Source of the DNA: Bacteroidota bacterium
GTDB taxonomy: Bacteria > Bacteroidota > Bacteroidia > Chitinophagales > Saprospiraceae
Assembly: GCA_029561355.1 (NCBI GenBank)
Contig: JAKQJD010000606.1
Location: forward strand, 1-47,670
Direction of reading: 5' to 3'
DNA: 47,670 bases
Shown here: positions 27,828 through 38,164 of the stretch, piece after piece
Layout: every line of letters starts with the position of its first letter
Position numbering within the stretch: position 1 is the stretch's first letter
Notes under the pieces: generated by a model
Database searches by the model: none
What the model was told of the DNA's origin: nothing
Seen by the model: only the letters and a program-made list of their open reading frames with translations
Translations under genes and position numbers: made by a program

Positions 27828-29345
27828 CTAACCCCTGGAATTCAACAGTTCCCAAAGCGTTTCATAAGGCACTACCTCCACTGCAAAATTCTGCCCTGCC
27901 ACCTGAGGCGTCTCACTTTTCAAAATCTCCAGTTCCTTGCTGATTTTCTTTTCGGCAGCAGCGGAGGCATAATCCTTTTTTGCAAAGGCAATCAGCATTT
28001 TCAGGAAACTGTCGCTGCGGCGGTTCATGTCGTTGGCGAGCCAGCGCTGCCGGTATTTTTCCAGGGCGTCAACGGAGATGTCATTTTGATCGTCAAAGGT
28101 TTTTTGGGCGAGGTGGAATAACACTGGAAGAAGAACCAAAGGAATGTTCATGCCTTCCTTGTCTTTATCGAGCACCTCTATCTCGTTGAAGAATTTGCCG
28201 AACTTAAAAGTACCGACGATGGATTCCACTTTGGCAGCATTGAGTACCCCAAGTTTTGCAAGCAAATGGAGGTAACCACCTAAAAGTAGCCAGTTATCAT
28301 GATGGCTACCTTCTAACAATTGGAAGCTAGAGGATTGGACTATTTTTTCAAAAATATCTAGTGCTTCATTATAATTACGAGAGTATATACAAGAATAAAA
28401 ATATATTTCATGCGCACGGAACCAGTTGAAATCTCCTTCTTCCAAAATACTTAGTGCATATCTAAACAAGTCTTTGATTTCAGTACTATTGGAAGATCTA
28501 AGTTGAATATAAAATGCTATTTTTTGCAGTGTAATACCAACTAATGTACTTCTATTTGTATTTTTCCTCGGCATTAGTATTCCTAATGCGTCTTCGCAAA
28601 TTTTTATAGCGTTTTCAATATCGTTAACAGACGAGAATTTAATAATGCCAACAGAAAACATAGTACTGTAAAAGGCAGAGGTATCAACTGTTTCTGCCAT
28701 CGGAAACAATTCATTAAAATATGTCGAAGCAAGTTGATGAATATCTTCATTGGGGGAGCGCTTGGTGAGATAATAGCTTACTAAAGTTTCATAATAATCG
28801 GTAGCTAATATCTCGCATCTTTTTTTCTCTTCATATCTCCTGTGTAGATTTGTATAATATTGATTCTTTTCATAATCCCCACCAACACGGGCATATTCGC
28901 GCCTTAGAATCCTAGAGACATCTGCAGCCAAGTCTGTAAATTCATATTTAACTGCCTGTTCAAGAACCAATTGAAATATATAAATTCCAGACTTTACGGC
29001 ATTTCTTGTCATAAGTACTACCCCAGCAGCAAAATCCCTGTACGCAGTAAAATATGCCTTTGCCCTTTCATTGAATGCCGGCTGATTCACATCTACAAAA
29101 AACGCAGTGTTCACCAGTTGCCGAATCAACTTGTTCTTCAGTTTACGGTAGTTAGCGTCCTTGGCATCGCTTTTAAAAAAATGCCTCGCCACATCGTCTT
29201 CCGACTTAAACTTGCCGGAGCTGATGCCGTCATACATCAGTTCTACCCTGCTTTTTTCCTCTCCGGGGTTACCCAGCACCTCGATATTCTTGATTTTATT
29301 GCGGGTAATGGTTTGTACGAGGTCTTTCAGTACATCAAAATCCAT
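27828..29345 (-). CDS. Helical repeat protein, paralogue 3 of 3, function unknown
   Basis: 505 residues, intact, first of the three in transcription order and with a likely promoter 160 bp upstream. N-terminus MDFDVLKDLVQTITRNKIKN with LGNPGEEKSR, then YRKLKNKLIRQLVNTAFFVD and ERAKAYFTAYRDFAAG. A run of helices (YEFTDLAADVSRILRREYAR and similar) follows, and the conserved end contains KDKEGMNIPLVLLPVLFHLA, EKYRQRWLANDMNRRSDSFL and LEILKSETPQVAGQNFAVE. Its C-terminal DNA differs from that of copies 1 and 2, which are nearly identical to each other there. No function can be assigned. Confidence 0.75.
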   Translation of the reverse strand: MDFDVLKDLVQTITRNKIKNIEVLGNPGEEKSRVELMYDGISSGKFKSEDDVARHFFKSDAKDANYRKLKNKLIRQLVNTAFFVDVNQPAFNERAKAYFTAYRDFAAGVVLMTRNAVKSGIYIFQLVLEQAVKYEFTDLAADVSRILRREYARVGGDYEKNQYYTNLHRRYEEKKRCEILATDYYETLVSYYLTKRSPNEDIHQLASTYFNELFPMAETVDTSAFYSTMFSVGIIKFSSVNDIENAIKICEDALGILMPRKNTNRSTLVGITLQKIAFYIQLRSSNSTEIKDLFRYALSILEEGDFNWFRAHEIYFYSCIYSRNYNEALDIFEKIVQSSSFQLLEGSHHDNWLLLGGYLHLLAKLGVLNAAKVESIVGTFKFGKFFNEIEVLDKDKEGMNIPLVLLPVLFHLAQKTFDDQNDISVDALEKYRQRWLANDMNRRSDSFLKMLIAFAKKDYASAAAEKKISKELEILKSETPQVAGQNFAVEVVPYETLWELLNSRG

Positions 29346-29503
29346 ACTGTATTTATCTGATAATCAAATGATTAGATTTAAAAATGGCACATCTGCCCGG
29401 ATTGAAACATGGTAAAATGTCCTTGTATGACTCCCCGGGGTGCTACCATATTTGCACAGAAAATAATTCACCGACAATCATCACGCCTTCGGTTTTGTCA
29501 CCA

Positions 29504-29511
29504 CAAAGTTA
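29504..29511 (-). promoter_or_regulatory. -7 promoter box TAACTTTG for the paralogue island
   Basis: On the minus strand TAACTTTG matches TAnnTTTG, about 158 bases before the ATG of paralogue 3. It is the only good box found upstream of the set. I do not see a clear -33 element. Confidence 0.45.
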
Positions 29512-30189
29512 GCAAAAAAATACTTTGGACGATGGAACAGTAAAAACGAGCACTAGAAGAATGTAAAACAACTGTAATCAAGGAGTTAAACGCAAAAAAA
29601 ATCAAAATACGTCGCGTTTGTGATCAATCTGGCCGGATTGAAATGGGGAGGTTTGTCCTTTTTTGAAGGGTGGGGGCGCCGGACTTTTGTGTCAAGATTT
29701 ACTTCTAACACAAAATCATCCCGGTCATGCCTATCATATTCTTCGTCATCAGCCTGTTTCTCTCCAATCAAGCCAGTGTTTCTTTCTCTTCCAAAAGTGT
29801 AAATGGCTCTACGGTAAAAGAGACCACCAAACCAACGGAGACGCCGACAGATGGACGTGAATTCATTATATATACTGACAATATTCCATAATACCCCAAA
29901 CAAAGAACTTTTTAACAGGCCCCCGCCCGTTACCCGTACATAATCTCTTTCGAGTAATAAGATATTTTGCTTCGTTTATCTTCCCTACTGGTCTTCGAAT
30001 AGCGAAGGCCGAGCAAATCTTGGGCCACCTTCCTTCTTTATGAGTAAGGAAGGGAGGTTGGCCACACTTTAATCGCATCAGACACGGCTTATTTTGTAAT
30101 CCTGACAGATATAGCAATCTTCCTTTTTTGCCCCAGAACACGCCTCATTGTTATGGGAAAATTCCCAGGGCTAATCCCATTTATGTGTA
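29512..30189. other. Long spacer without a convincing gene; possible structured RNA
   Basis: No reading frame here has a plausible protein; a 105-codon minus-strand frame (29586-29903) is of low quality. The right part contains an imperfect hairpin at about 30023-30063 (GGCCACCTTCCTTC with GGAAGGGAGGTTGGCC), a shorter one around GGGAAAATTCCC (30154), and then the strong terminator at 30190. A small plus-strand RNA ending at that terminator is possible. I see no tRNA, tmRNA, SRP or RNase P signature. No heptamer repeats occur here, unlike most other spacers in the window. Confidence 0.35.
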
Positions 30190-30219
30190 CCGGAGCGCAC
30201 CCCCGCGCTCCGGTTTTTT
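30190..30219 (+). terminator. Strong intrinsic terminator upstream of valS
   Basis: CCGGAGCGC (30190-30198), loop ACCCCC, GCGCTCCGG (30205-30213), then six T. A GC-rich perfect 9-bp stem. It must end a plus-strand transcript that starts in the preceding spacer, because no plus-strand gene is seen there. Confidence 0.9.
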
Positions 30220-30240
30220 CTTTTTCAGGCCTGTCCGTGT

Positions 30241-30248
30241 TACCTTTG
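30241..30248 (+). promoter_or_regulatory. -7 promoter box TACCTTTG of valS
   Basis: An exact TAnnTTTG match, 55 bases upstream of the valS ATG and 22 bases after the T-run of the terminator, so valS is likely transcribed independently of the upstream RNA. Confidence 0.65.
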
Positions 30249-30302
30249 CCGCCCGCACCCGTTTTTCATTCAAATTACACACACAGACTGCTGCCGACGC
30301 AC

Positions 30303-32975
30303 ATGGAACTTTCGACCCGTTATTCGCCCGCCGATACTGAAGACCGCTGGTATTCCCACTGGGAACGCCGTGGGTATTTTCGCTCCGTACCAGATGACCG
30401 CGAACCCTTTACTATTGTAATTCCGCCTCCGAATGTTACCGGCGTGCTCCACATGGGGCATATGCTGAACAATACGATTCAGGATATCCTGATCCGAAAA
30501 GCCCGGATGGATGGCAAAAACGCCTGCTGGGTGCCCGGCACCGACCACGCCAGCATCGCTACGGAAGCCAAAGTGGTGCGCTGGCTGCGCGAAGAAAAAA
30601 AATTGCGCAAGGCGGACCTCACCCGCGAGCAGTTTATGGAGTATGCCTACCAGTGGAAAGATAAATACGGTGGCATTATCCTGAATCAGTTGCGCAAACT
30701 CGGCGCGTCCTGCGACTGGGAGCGTACGGCTTTCACCATGGATCCGCAGTATTATGCGGATTGTGTCCAGGTTTTTGTGGATTTGTTTGAAAAAGGCAAA
30801 TTGTACCGCGGACAACGTATGGTGAACTGGGACCCGGAAGCCAAAACGGTGCTCTCGAATGAAGAAGTGCTGTACTTCGAAGAGCAATCGCAGTTCTACC
30901 ATATACATTATAAGAAGGAAGATGGCTCCGACGGCATCGTGATCGCCACCCAACGCCCGGAAACGATTTTCGCCGACGTAGCGGTAGCCGTTCACCCCAA
31001 AGATGAGCGTTACAAGCATTTGGTGGGCCAAAAAGTACTCATTCCCCTCATCGGGCGCGCCATTCCGGTTATTGCCGATGATTATGTAGACATCGAACTG
31101 GGCACCGGCGCGCTGAAAATTACGCCCGCGCACGACCCGAATGACTACGAAATCGGCCAGCGGCACCACCTGGAAATCATCGATATTATTACCGACGATG
31201 GCCGTATCAGTGAGCAATGTACATTCGCTCCCCTAGTTGGCCTGGATCGCTTCGAAGCGCGCAAACGTATGAAAGCGCTGCTGGAAGAGTCAGATAATCT
31301 GGTTAAAATTGAAGATTACCAGACCAAAATCGGCCGTTCCGAACGCACCAATTCAGTAGTAGAGCCCAAACTCTCGCTGCAATGGTTCGTAAAAATGGAA
31401 GACCTCGGTGCGCCTGCATTAAGGGCTGTCATTGAAGAAGAAATCAAATTTTACCCGCCCAATTTCCAGAACCTGTACCGGAACTGGATGGAAAACCTGC
31501 GCGACTGGTGCATTTCGCGCCAATTGTGGTGGGGACAACAAATTCCCGCCTGGTACCTGAAATCGGAAGGTTTGAGCCAGGAAACGCACGTTTTTGTGGC
31601 GCCATCCGCAGCGGAAGCGCTGGAAATAGCGCGGCAAAAAACAGGAAACGCACAACTTACGCTCGACGACCTTCGGCAGGATGAAGACGTGCTCGACACC
31701 TGGGCCTCTTCCTGGCTCTGGCCGATCAGCGTTTTCAACGGATTCAGCGACCCGGAAGGCGAGGTCAACTACTACTACCCTACCAGCGTGCTCGTCACTG
31801 GCTGGGATATCATCTTTTTCTGGGTGGCGCGGATGATCATGGCCGGCTACGAATACAAAGGCGCTCGGCCGTTCGAATCGGTGTATTTCACCGGTATGGT
31901 GCGCGACAAACAGCGGCGCAAAATGTCCAAATCGCTGGGCAATTCACCTGATGCACTGAAACTGATCGACGATTTCGGCGCCGACGGGGTCCGCTACGGA
32001 CTCATGTCGAGCGCAGCAGCCGGCGGCGACATTCTTTTCGACGATAAACTCTGTGAAAACGGTCGCAATTTCTGCAATAAACTCTGGAATGCACTGCGTT
32101 TAGTGAAAGGTTGGCAGGTAACGGAATTGCCTGAAAATGAAGAGATTAAGCGTAAAAACGAACTGGCGTTGCGCTGGTTCCGTGAGAAATTTCAGGAAGT
32201 TCTGAAAGCGGGAGATAGTGATTTCAAACAGTTCCGCCTGAGCGAAGCATTGCTGGGTCTGTATAGTTTCATTTGGGACGATTTCTGCTCCTGGTACCTC
32301 GAAATGATCAAGCCGGGCTACGAACAACCCATCGACCGGGCTACCTACGAAGCCACACTCGACCTGTTTTCCGACCTGATGGTGGCGCTACATCCTTTCA
32401 TGCCGTTTATTACGGAAGAAATCTGGCACCAACTTCGCGAACGGCAGGAAGGCGACGACTGCTGCCTGCAACCCTACCCTGTTGCGACTGAAGCCGATGC
32501 GACACTCATCGCACAGGTGGAAACGGCCAAAGACGTCATCGGAAAGATTCGCGACCTCCGCAACCAAAACCAGATCAAACCGCGTGATCCGCTGACCGTG
32601 ATGGTGCAGAACAGTCCGGCCGTCACTACCCTTTTTGATACAAGCGGCTTGCTGGAAATGATCGTCAAACTCGGCAGCCTGGCCGAACTGACGCTTTCGG
32701 AAACGGAACCCGATAATGCAAAATCCTTCATTTCAGGAACGGACAAATACTATGTGGTTCTGAATCAGGAAATCGACGTAGCCGCCGAAATCCAGAAAAT
32801 CACCACAGAACTCACGTACCAGCAAGGCTTTGCGCAGTCGGTCCAAAACAAACTTTCCAACGAACGCTTCGTCAATGGCGCCCCCGCACAAGTCATTGAT
32901 AATGAGCGGAAAAAACTGGCCGACGCGCAAACCAGGATCGGTATTCTGGAGGAAAGTCTGGCGCGACTTAAGTAG
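30303..32975 (+). CDS. valS: Valyl-tRNA synthetase
   Basis: 890 residues from ATG 30303 (MELSTRYSPADTEDRWYSHW); the open frame continues upstream to 30153 but that part covers the terminator and promoter and is not coding. It charges tRNA-Val with valine. Motifs: PPPNVTGVLHMGHMLNNT (HIGH), the CP1 editing domain (WDPEAKTVLSNEEV, TQRPETIFADVAVAV, TPAHDPNDYEIG), RDWCISRQLWWGQQIPAWY, DVLDTWASSWLWP, KMSKSLGN, an anticodon-binding domain and a C-terminal coiled coil (about 815-890). Length is normal. The stop codon touches the next repeat array. Confidence 0.97.
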   Translation: MELSTRYSPADTEDRWYSHWERRGYFRSVPDDREPFTIVIPPPNVTGVLHMGHMLNNTIQDILIRKARMDGKNACWVPGTDHASIATEAKVVRWLREEKKLRKADLTREQFMEYAYQWKDKYGGIILNQLRKLGASCDWERTAFTMDPQYYADCVQVFVDLFEKGKLYRGQRMVNWDPEAKTVLSNEEVLYFEEQSQFYHIHYKKEDGSDGIVIATQRPETIFADVAVAVHPKDERYKHLVGQKVLIPLIGRAIPVIADDYVDIELGTGALKITPAHDPNDYEIGQRHHLEIIDIITDDGRISEQCTFAPLVGLDRFEARKRMKALLEESDNLVKIEDYQTKIGRSERTNSVVEPKLSLQWFVKMEDLGAPALRAVIEEEIKFYPPNFQNLYRNWMENLRDWCISRQLWWGQQIPAWYLKSEGLSQETHVFVAPSAAEALEIARQKTGNAQLTLDDLRQDEDVLDTWASSWLWPISVFNGFSDPEGEVNYYYPTSVLVTGWDIIFFWVARMIMAGYEYKGARPFESVYFTGMVRDKQRRKMSKSLGNSPDALKLIDDFGADGVRYGLMSSAAAGGDILFDDKLCENGRNFCNKLWNALRLVKGWQVTELPENEEIKRKNELALRWFREKFQEVLKAGDSDFKQFRLSEALLGLYSFIWDDFCSWYLEMIKPGYEQPIDRATYEATLDLFSDLMVALHPFMPFITEEIWHQLRERQEGDDCCLQPYPVATEADATLIAQVETAKDVIGKIRDLRNQNQIKPRDPLTVMVQNSPAVTTLFDTSGLLEMIVKLGSLAELTLSETEPDNAKSFISGTDKYYVVLNQEIDVAAEIQKITTELTYQQGFAQSVQNKLSNERFVNGAPAQVIDNERKKLADAQTRIGILEESLARLK

Positions 32976-33062
32976 TTATTGGTTATTGGTTACTAGTGTT
33001 TCCATCCTTGGCTTTTACAGTTGACCAAGGGTAACAACACTAATAACCAATAACCAATAACC
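32973..33062. repeat. Heptamer-armed hairpin after valS (GTTATTG type)
   Basis: TTATTGG units at 32976-32998 begin at the valS stop codon, and the complementary AATAACC units lie at 33042-33062. Between them AGTGTTTCCATCCTTGG pairs in part with CCAAGGGTAACAACACT. The A/C-rich arm faces the pirin gene. Confidence 0.86.
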
Positions 33063-33102
33063 TTTTCAACGCACCAGCGTTTAGTGTTGAAACATTTAAT
33101 TC

Positions 33103-33870
33103 ATGGCAATCACAATCATTCCAAAAGAAAAGCAAGGGTACGGCGCTTTTAACGGCGGCGAAATTGTGGAAAACAAACCGATCGGGTTTCCGCAGGATCA
33201 CTCATCTGTCCGGCCTTATTCCAACCTGTTTTACTGGGCGCATGCACGGGCGGTGAAAGACAGCACGATCGGGCTGCATCCGCACCAGGGGTTCGAGATT
33301 TGTTCGTTCGTTTTAAAAGGAAATATCCGCCATTACGACACCAAATTGCAGGAATGGAGACCCTTGCAGGCCGGCGACGTGCAGATCATCCGGGCAGGAA
33401 ACGGCATCAGTCATTCGGAATTCATGAGCAAGGATGCGGAAATATTTCAGATCTGGTTCGACCCGAACATCACTGTTACCCTGGATCAGCCGGCAACGTA
33501 TGATGATTATCGAAGCGCTGATTTCCCGGTGCACGATGCAGGGCAAGTAAAAATAACGACACTAGCGGGTGACAGCAGCCCGTTTCGGATGGAAACACCC
33601 GGTATTCATATTGAAAAAATTGATCTGGATAATTCCATTTACAAGATCGCAGGAGAAGCCGGAAAAGTATATTCCATGTATGTGCTCGACGGAGAAGTTT
33701 TGTTGAATGGAGAAGTTGCCAAAACGTATGACTTCGCCATGCTGACCGACGAGCAATCTATTGAAATACAATCACTTACAGGGGCTTCCGTGTTTATCAT
33801 TTCTTCGCTTCAGCAGCCGGGTTACAGAACCTATGCCGAACTGATGAAGGCCCGGATGGGACAGCGATAG
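33103..33870 (+). CDS. Pirin-family cupin protein
   Basis: 255 residues with two cupin domains. The first has the metal-binding residues in GLHPHQGFEICSFVLKG and GISHSEF. The region SSVRPYSNLFYWAHARAVKDS (cited by PYSNLFYWAHARAVKDS) matches pirins of the YhaK/quercetinase group. The second domain (about 165-250) looks degenerate, as usual. Some family members are quercetin dioxygenases and others bind regulators; no specific role can be given. Cytoplasmic. It follows valS in the same direction but a repeat hairpin lies between. Confidence 0.88.
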   Translation: MAITIIPKEKQGYGAFNGGEIVENKPIGFPQDHSSVRPYSNLFYWAHARAVKDSTIGLHPHQGFEICSFVLKGNIRHYDTKLQEWRPLQAGDVQIIRAGNGISHSEFMSKDAEIFQIWFDPNITVTLDQPATYDDYRSADFPVHDAGQVKITTLAGDSSPFRMETPGIHIEKIDLDNSIYKIAGEAGKVYSMYVLDGEVLLNGEVAKTYDFAMLTDEQSIEIQSLTGASVFIISSLQQPGYRTYAELMKARMGQR

Positions 33871-33921
33871 ATATTTTCCGGTGAAAAAGCAGTCGGCCTG
33901 ATACAAAAAAGCGGGTCTTGC

Positions 33922-33975
33922 GAAAGCGGATTAAATCTGATTCACAAATCGATTTAATCCGCTTTCATTCTTTTC
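33922..33975 (+). terminator. Terminator-like hairpin after the pirin gene
   Basis: GAAAGCGGATTAAATC (33922-33937) and GATTTAATCCGCTTTC (33951-33966) form a perfect 16-bp stem with a 13-base loop, followed by ATTCTTTT. The arm sequence resembles the GCGGATTAA units of the palindrome at 752-1126. Confidence 0.8.
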
Positions 33976-33982
33976 CAGTCCC

Positions 33983-33990
33983 TACTTTTG
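33983..33990 (+). promoter_or_regulatory. -7 promoter box TACTTTTG, 6 bases before the start codon
   Basis: An exact TAnnTTTG match with TGGGCT before the ATG at 33997; another predicted leaderless or nearly leaderless mRNA. Confidence 0.55.
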
Positions 33991-33996
33991 TGGGCT

Positions 33997-34566
33997 ATGA
34001 TTACCGATTCCGTTGCCCTAATCCTTTGCGCCGCCCTTTGTTGCCTTGCCGCACCCGCTCCCGACGAATGGGAGAATGCCATTTCCTGCACATTTAAAAA
34101 TCGCGATCTCCTCTTTGCCTACCCGATGCAGCCGACGCAGGAAGCATTTCGTTTGCGCGGCCGCCGGGCCGTGGAACAGATGGACACCTTGAGCAACTGG
34201 TACAGTCCTTCAAAAAAATACATGGAAATCGTGCGGCAGGACCACCCTACCCGACCCACCCTCGGCATTGCCATGGGTTTCGAATTCGACGAGGAAAACG
34301 GCGAATTTCCCTATACGCCGGCCAGCGCAGTGATTCAAATCAAGGATTTCGGCTGGGGCGGCGTCGAATTCAGCCGCCGCGATACCCTTAATTACACGGG
34401 ACTTTCCAATGAAGTCAGCGACGACCTCCAAATCGAATTGGAAGCGTACCGGAACGACACGATTTTCGGCCGGTTTTCAGGCCTGCTGATCAGTGGGGCA
34501 GGGCCTATGGGAAGTATCGAAAACGGGCATTTTGCCGTCAAGGTTTACCGGATCGAAGAGAAGTAA
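33997..34566 (+). CDS. Exported protein of unknown function
   Basis: 189 residues from ATG 33997; a TTG at 33988 is in frame but lies within the promoter box. A signal peptide covers about 1-22 (MITDSVALILCAALCCLAAP). The mature part is acidic, with a beta-rich centre (GIAMGFEFDEENGEFPYTP, VIQIKDFGWGGVEFSRRD) and an end typical of a folded exported domain (SGAGPMGSIENGHFAVKVYR). I do not recognise the family. It is transcribed alone and is convergent with pyrC. Confidence 0.7.
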   Translation: MITDSVALILCAALCCLAAPAPDEWENAISCTFKNRDLLFAYPMQPTQEAFRLRGRRAVEQMDTLSNWYSPSKKYMEIVRQDHPTRPTLGIAMGFEFDEENGEFPYTPASAVIQIKDFGWGGVEFSRRDTLNYTGLSNEVSDDLQIELEAYRNDTIFGRFSGLLISGAGPMGSIENGHFAVKVYRIEEK

Positions 34567-34649
34567 ATCCGTTTCAGGAGTGTTTGGCTTCCGGGTTTAT
34601 CATTTTGTAAACCATTGACAATCAAATACTTTCTTTGCCAAACATGCCT

Positions 34650-35987
<1,338 letters not shown>

Positions 35988-36131
35988 GGGTGCTGCGATT
36001 TGTTCGGGCAAAAGTCGGGAAAAACCTTTAAAAGAATGCAGCCTGATTCCGCAAGGCTGTTTCGCGGCACAACTTTGGTCCGGCATACGCTGTTAATGGA
36101 TGCCCATCGTACCTTTACTTTATTTATCTTG

Positions 36132-36911
36132 ATGAATACATTTCAACAGAAACTCGAGGCGTTCGGTCGCCTGCTTACCATCATGGACGAATTGCGCGAA
36201 CAGTGCCCCTGGGACCGCAAACAAACCATCGGAACCCTGCGCAACCTCACCATCGAAGAAACGTACGAACTGGCGGATGCCATTTTGAGCGACGACCTGC
36301 CCGGCGTGAAAGAAGAAGTGGGCGACATTATGCTGCACATGGTTTTTTACGCGCGCATCGCTTCCGAACGGGGCGCATTCGATATTGCGGACGTGCTGCA
36401 TGGCATTTGCGACAAACTGGTGTCCCGCCATCCGCATATTTACGGCGACGTTCAGGTGAAGGATGAAGAAGAAGTGAAGCGCAACTGGGAGCAACTAAAA
36501 CTGAAAGAAGGCAAAAAATCGCTGTTGCAGGGTGTTCCGGCGGGCTTGCCAGCCATGGTGAAAGCCTACCGCATGCAGGAAAAAACCAAGCAGGTTGGTT
36601 TCGAATGGGAAAACACCGAACAGGTATGGGCTAAAGTGGAGGAAGAAATCGGTGAACTTCAGGAAAATTTGCAAAACAACGCGCCACCGGAAGATATCGA
36701 GGAAGAGTTCGGAGACGTGCTGTTTTCCCTTGTGAATTACGCCCGTTTCATCGGCGTCGACCCCGAAACTGCCCTGGAACGCGTCAACCGGAAATTCAAA
36801 TCACGTTTTGAATACATTGAAAATCAGGCGCCTAAACCGCTGAAAGACATGACATTGGCCGAAATGGATCTGCTCTGGAATGAAGCCAAAGTGCAACTGA
36901 AAAAAGCCTGA
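36132..36911 (+). CDS. mazG: Nucleoside triphosphate pyrophosphohydrolase MazG
   Basis: 259 residues from ATG 36132. The open frame runs far upstream antisense to pyrC and is not coding there. It hydrolyses NTPs/dNTPs to monophosphates. Two MazG domains: the first with ECPWDRKQTIGTL-like EQCPWDRKQTIGTLRNLTIE and EETYELADAI, EEVGDIMLHMVFYAR; the second with KVEEEIGELQENL and EEEFGDVLFSLVNYARF. SRHPHIYG and QVGFEWENTEQVW are family hallmarks. Normal length. It is followed by fdhD 18 bp later. Confidence 0.95.
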   Translation: MNTFQQKLEAFGRLLTIMDELREQCPWDRKQTIGTLRNLTIEETYELADAILSDDLPGVKEEVGDIMLHMVFYARIASERGAFDIADVLHGICDKLVSRHPHIYGDVQVKDEEEVKRNWEQLKLKEGKKSLLQGVPAGLPAMVKAYRMQEKTKQVGFEWENTEQVWAKVEEEIGELQENLQNNAPPEDIEEEFGDVLFSLVNYARFIGVDPETALERVNRKFKSRFEYIENQAPKPLKDMTLAEMDLLWNEAKVQLKKA

Positions 36912-36929
36912 ACACCCGCTATATCGAGA

Positions 36930-37769
36930 ATGGAAATAGCCAAACACCCTTCGATCGATTCCGCAACAGTCACCGTTTTTGACGGAAACACGGTTGTGGA
37001 AAAACAGGACTTCCTCGCCGTGGAAGAACCGCTGGAAATCCGCGTGGAATATGGGCCGGAGGCAAACAGGATCACCCAGCCGCTTTCCATTACCATGCGC
37101 ACACCCGGCGCCGACGAAGACCTGGTACGCGGTTTTTTGCTGACGGAAAGTATTGTAAAAAACGCTTCCGAAATCCAGGCCGTTTTGCCGGTTTCACAAA
37201 ACGTGGTGCTGGCACAACTTGTGCCTACAGCCCGCTTCGATATGGCGCGGCTGGACCGGCATTTTTACACCAGTTCCAGTTGCGGGGTGTGTGGAAAAAC
37301 TTCTATCGATGCGGTGCAATCCGCCAGTCCAGGCAAACCCATTCTCCTGAAAAACAGCACTTTAAGCAGTGAAATATTGTGCGCTCTACCCGACAGGCTT
37401 CGGCAATCGCAGGAAACTTTTGAAATGACCGGAGGGCTCCATGCTGCTGCCCTGTTCAGTTGGAGCGGCGACCTGATGGCCCTGCGGGAAGACGTGGGCC
37501 GCCACAATGCGCTGGATAAACTGATCGGTCAACATGCGCATTCCGGCCATGATTTCGGCGATACGATCCTGCTGCTGAGCGGCCGCGCCAGTTTTGAATT
37601 GCTTCAAAAATCTGCTGTGGCCGGCATTCCGGTCGTTTGTGCCGTGGGCGCGCCGTCCAGCCTTGCTGTCGAAACAGCGCGTTCCTTCGGCATCACACTG
37701 ATCGGTTTTTTGCGGGGAAAGCGTTTCAACCTGTATTCGAAACCCGAAAACATGGAAATCGGAGTTTAA
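36930..37769 (+). CDS. fdhD: Formate dehydrogenase sulfurtransferase FdhD
   Basis: 279 residues. FdhD transfers sulfur from a cysteine desulfurase to the molybdenum cofactor of FdhF-type enzymes. The catalytic CxxC is C118/C121 in SSSCGVCGKTS; FEMTGGLHAAALF, REDVGRHNALDKLIG, LLLSGRASFELLQKSAVAGI (cited by LLSGRASFELLQKSAVAG) and GAPSSLAVETAR are all typical. Cytoplasmic. It begins a three-gene cluster with a small protein and the molybdoenzyme it presumably serves. Confidence 0.95.
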   Translation: MEIAKHPSIDSATVTVFDGNTVVEKQDFLAVEEPLEIRVEYGPEANRITQPLSITMRTPGADEDLVRGFLLTESIVKNASEIQAVLPVSQNVVLAQLVPTARFDMARLDRHFYTSSSCGVCGKTSIDAVQSASPGKPILLKNSTLSSEILCALPDRLRQSQETFEMTGGLHAAALFSWSGDLMALREDVGRHNALDKLIGQHAHSGHDFGDTILLLSGRASFELLQKSAVAGIPVVCAVGAPSSLAVETARSFGITLIGFLRGKRFNLYSKPENMEIGV

Positions 37770-37780
37770 AATCATGTACG

Positions 37781-38164
37781 ATGAAAATTCGCATTAAAGG
37801 AAATTCCATCCGCTACCGGCTTACCCAAAGCGAAGTGCAAATGCTGGCAGACACGGGCACTTTGACGGAGGAAACCTGTTTCGGGCCCGATGTGACTCAA
37901 AAACTTGTTTATACAATCGAAACAAAACAGGGTTCGGAACAACTGGGAGCCGAATTTCAAAACAACCGGATCACCTTGTACATTCCAGAACAGGCTGCCC
38001 GAAATTGGCCTGGGGAAGACCGTGTAGGTTTTCAACATCATTTGCAGGTGACGCCCGAAACATCCCTGTTTTTATTGCTGGAAAAAGACTTTGTTTGCCT
38101 GGACGATGTCGCCGAAGACCAGTCCGATAACTATCCCAATCCGCGTTATGAAAAAAGAGATTGA
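37781..38164 (+). CDS. Small conserved protein between fdhD and the molybdoenzyme
   Basis: 127 residues from ATG 37781 (MKIRIKGNSIRYRLTQSEVQ). Acidic, no signal peptide, beta-rich: VYTIETKQGSEQLGAEFQNN, ITLYIPEQAARNW, VGFQHHLQVTPETSLFLLLE, FVCLDDVAEDQSDNYPNP. I know it as an unnamed neighbour of fdhD in Bacteroidota, but cannot give a function. It starts 11 bp after fdhD, and its 3' end overlaps the molybdoenzyme by 17 bp. The tight coupling suggests a maturation or accessory role; this is inference. Confidence 0.75.
   Translation: MKIRIKGNSIRYRLTQSEVQMLADTGTLTEETCFGPDVTQKLVYTIETKQGSEQLGAEFQNNRITLYIPEQAARNWPGEDRVGFQHHLQVTPETSLFLLLEKDFVCLDDVAEDQSDNYPNPRYEKRD

Noticed and set aside
29586..29903. 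105-codon minus-strand frame in the long spacer
   Set aside because: No family, no promoter box or start context, and unusual composition; it cannot be told from chance, although a small accessory gene is not excluded.
30153..30302. In-frame N-terminal extension of valS
   Set aside because: It would span an intrinsic terminator and the promoter box, and valyl-tRNA synthetases begin at about the ATG at 30303.
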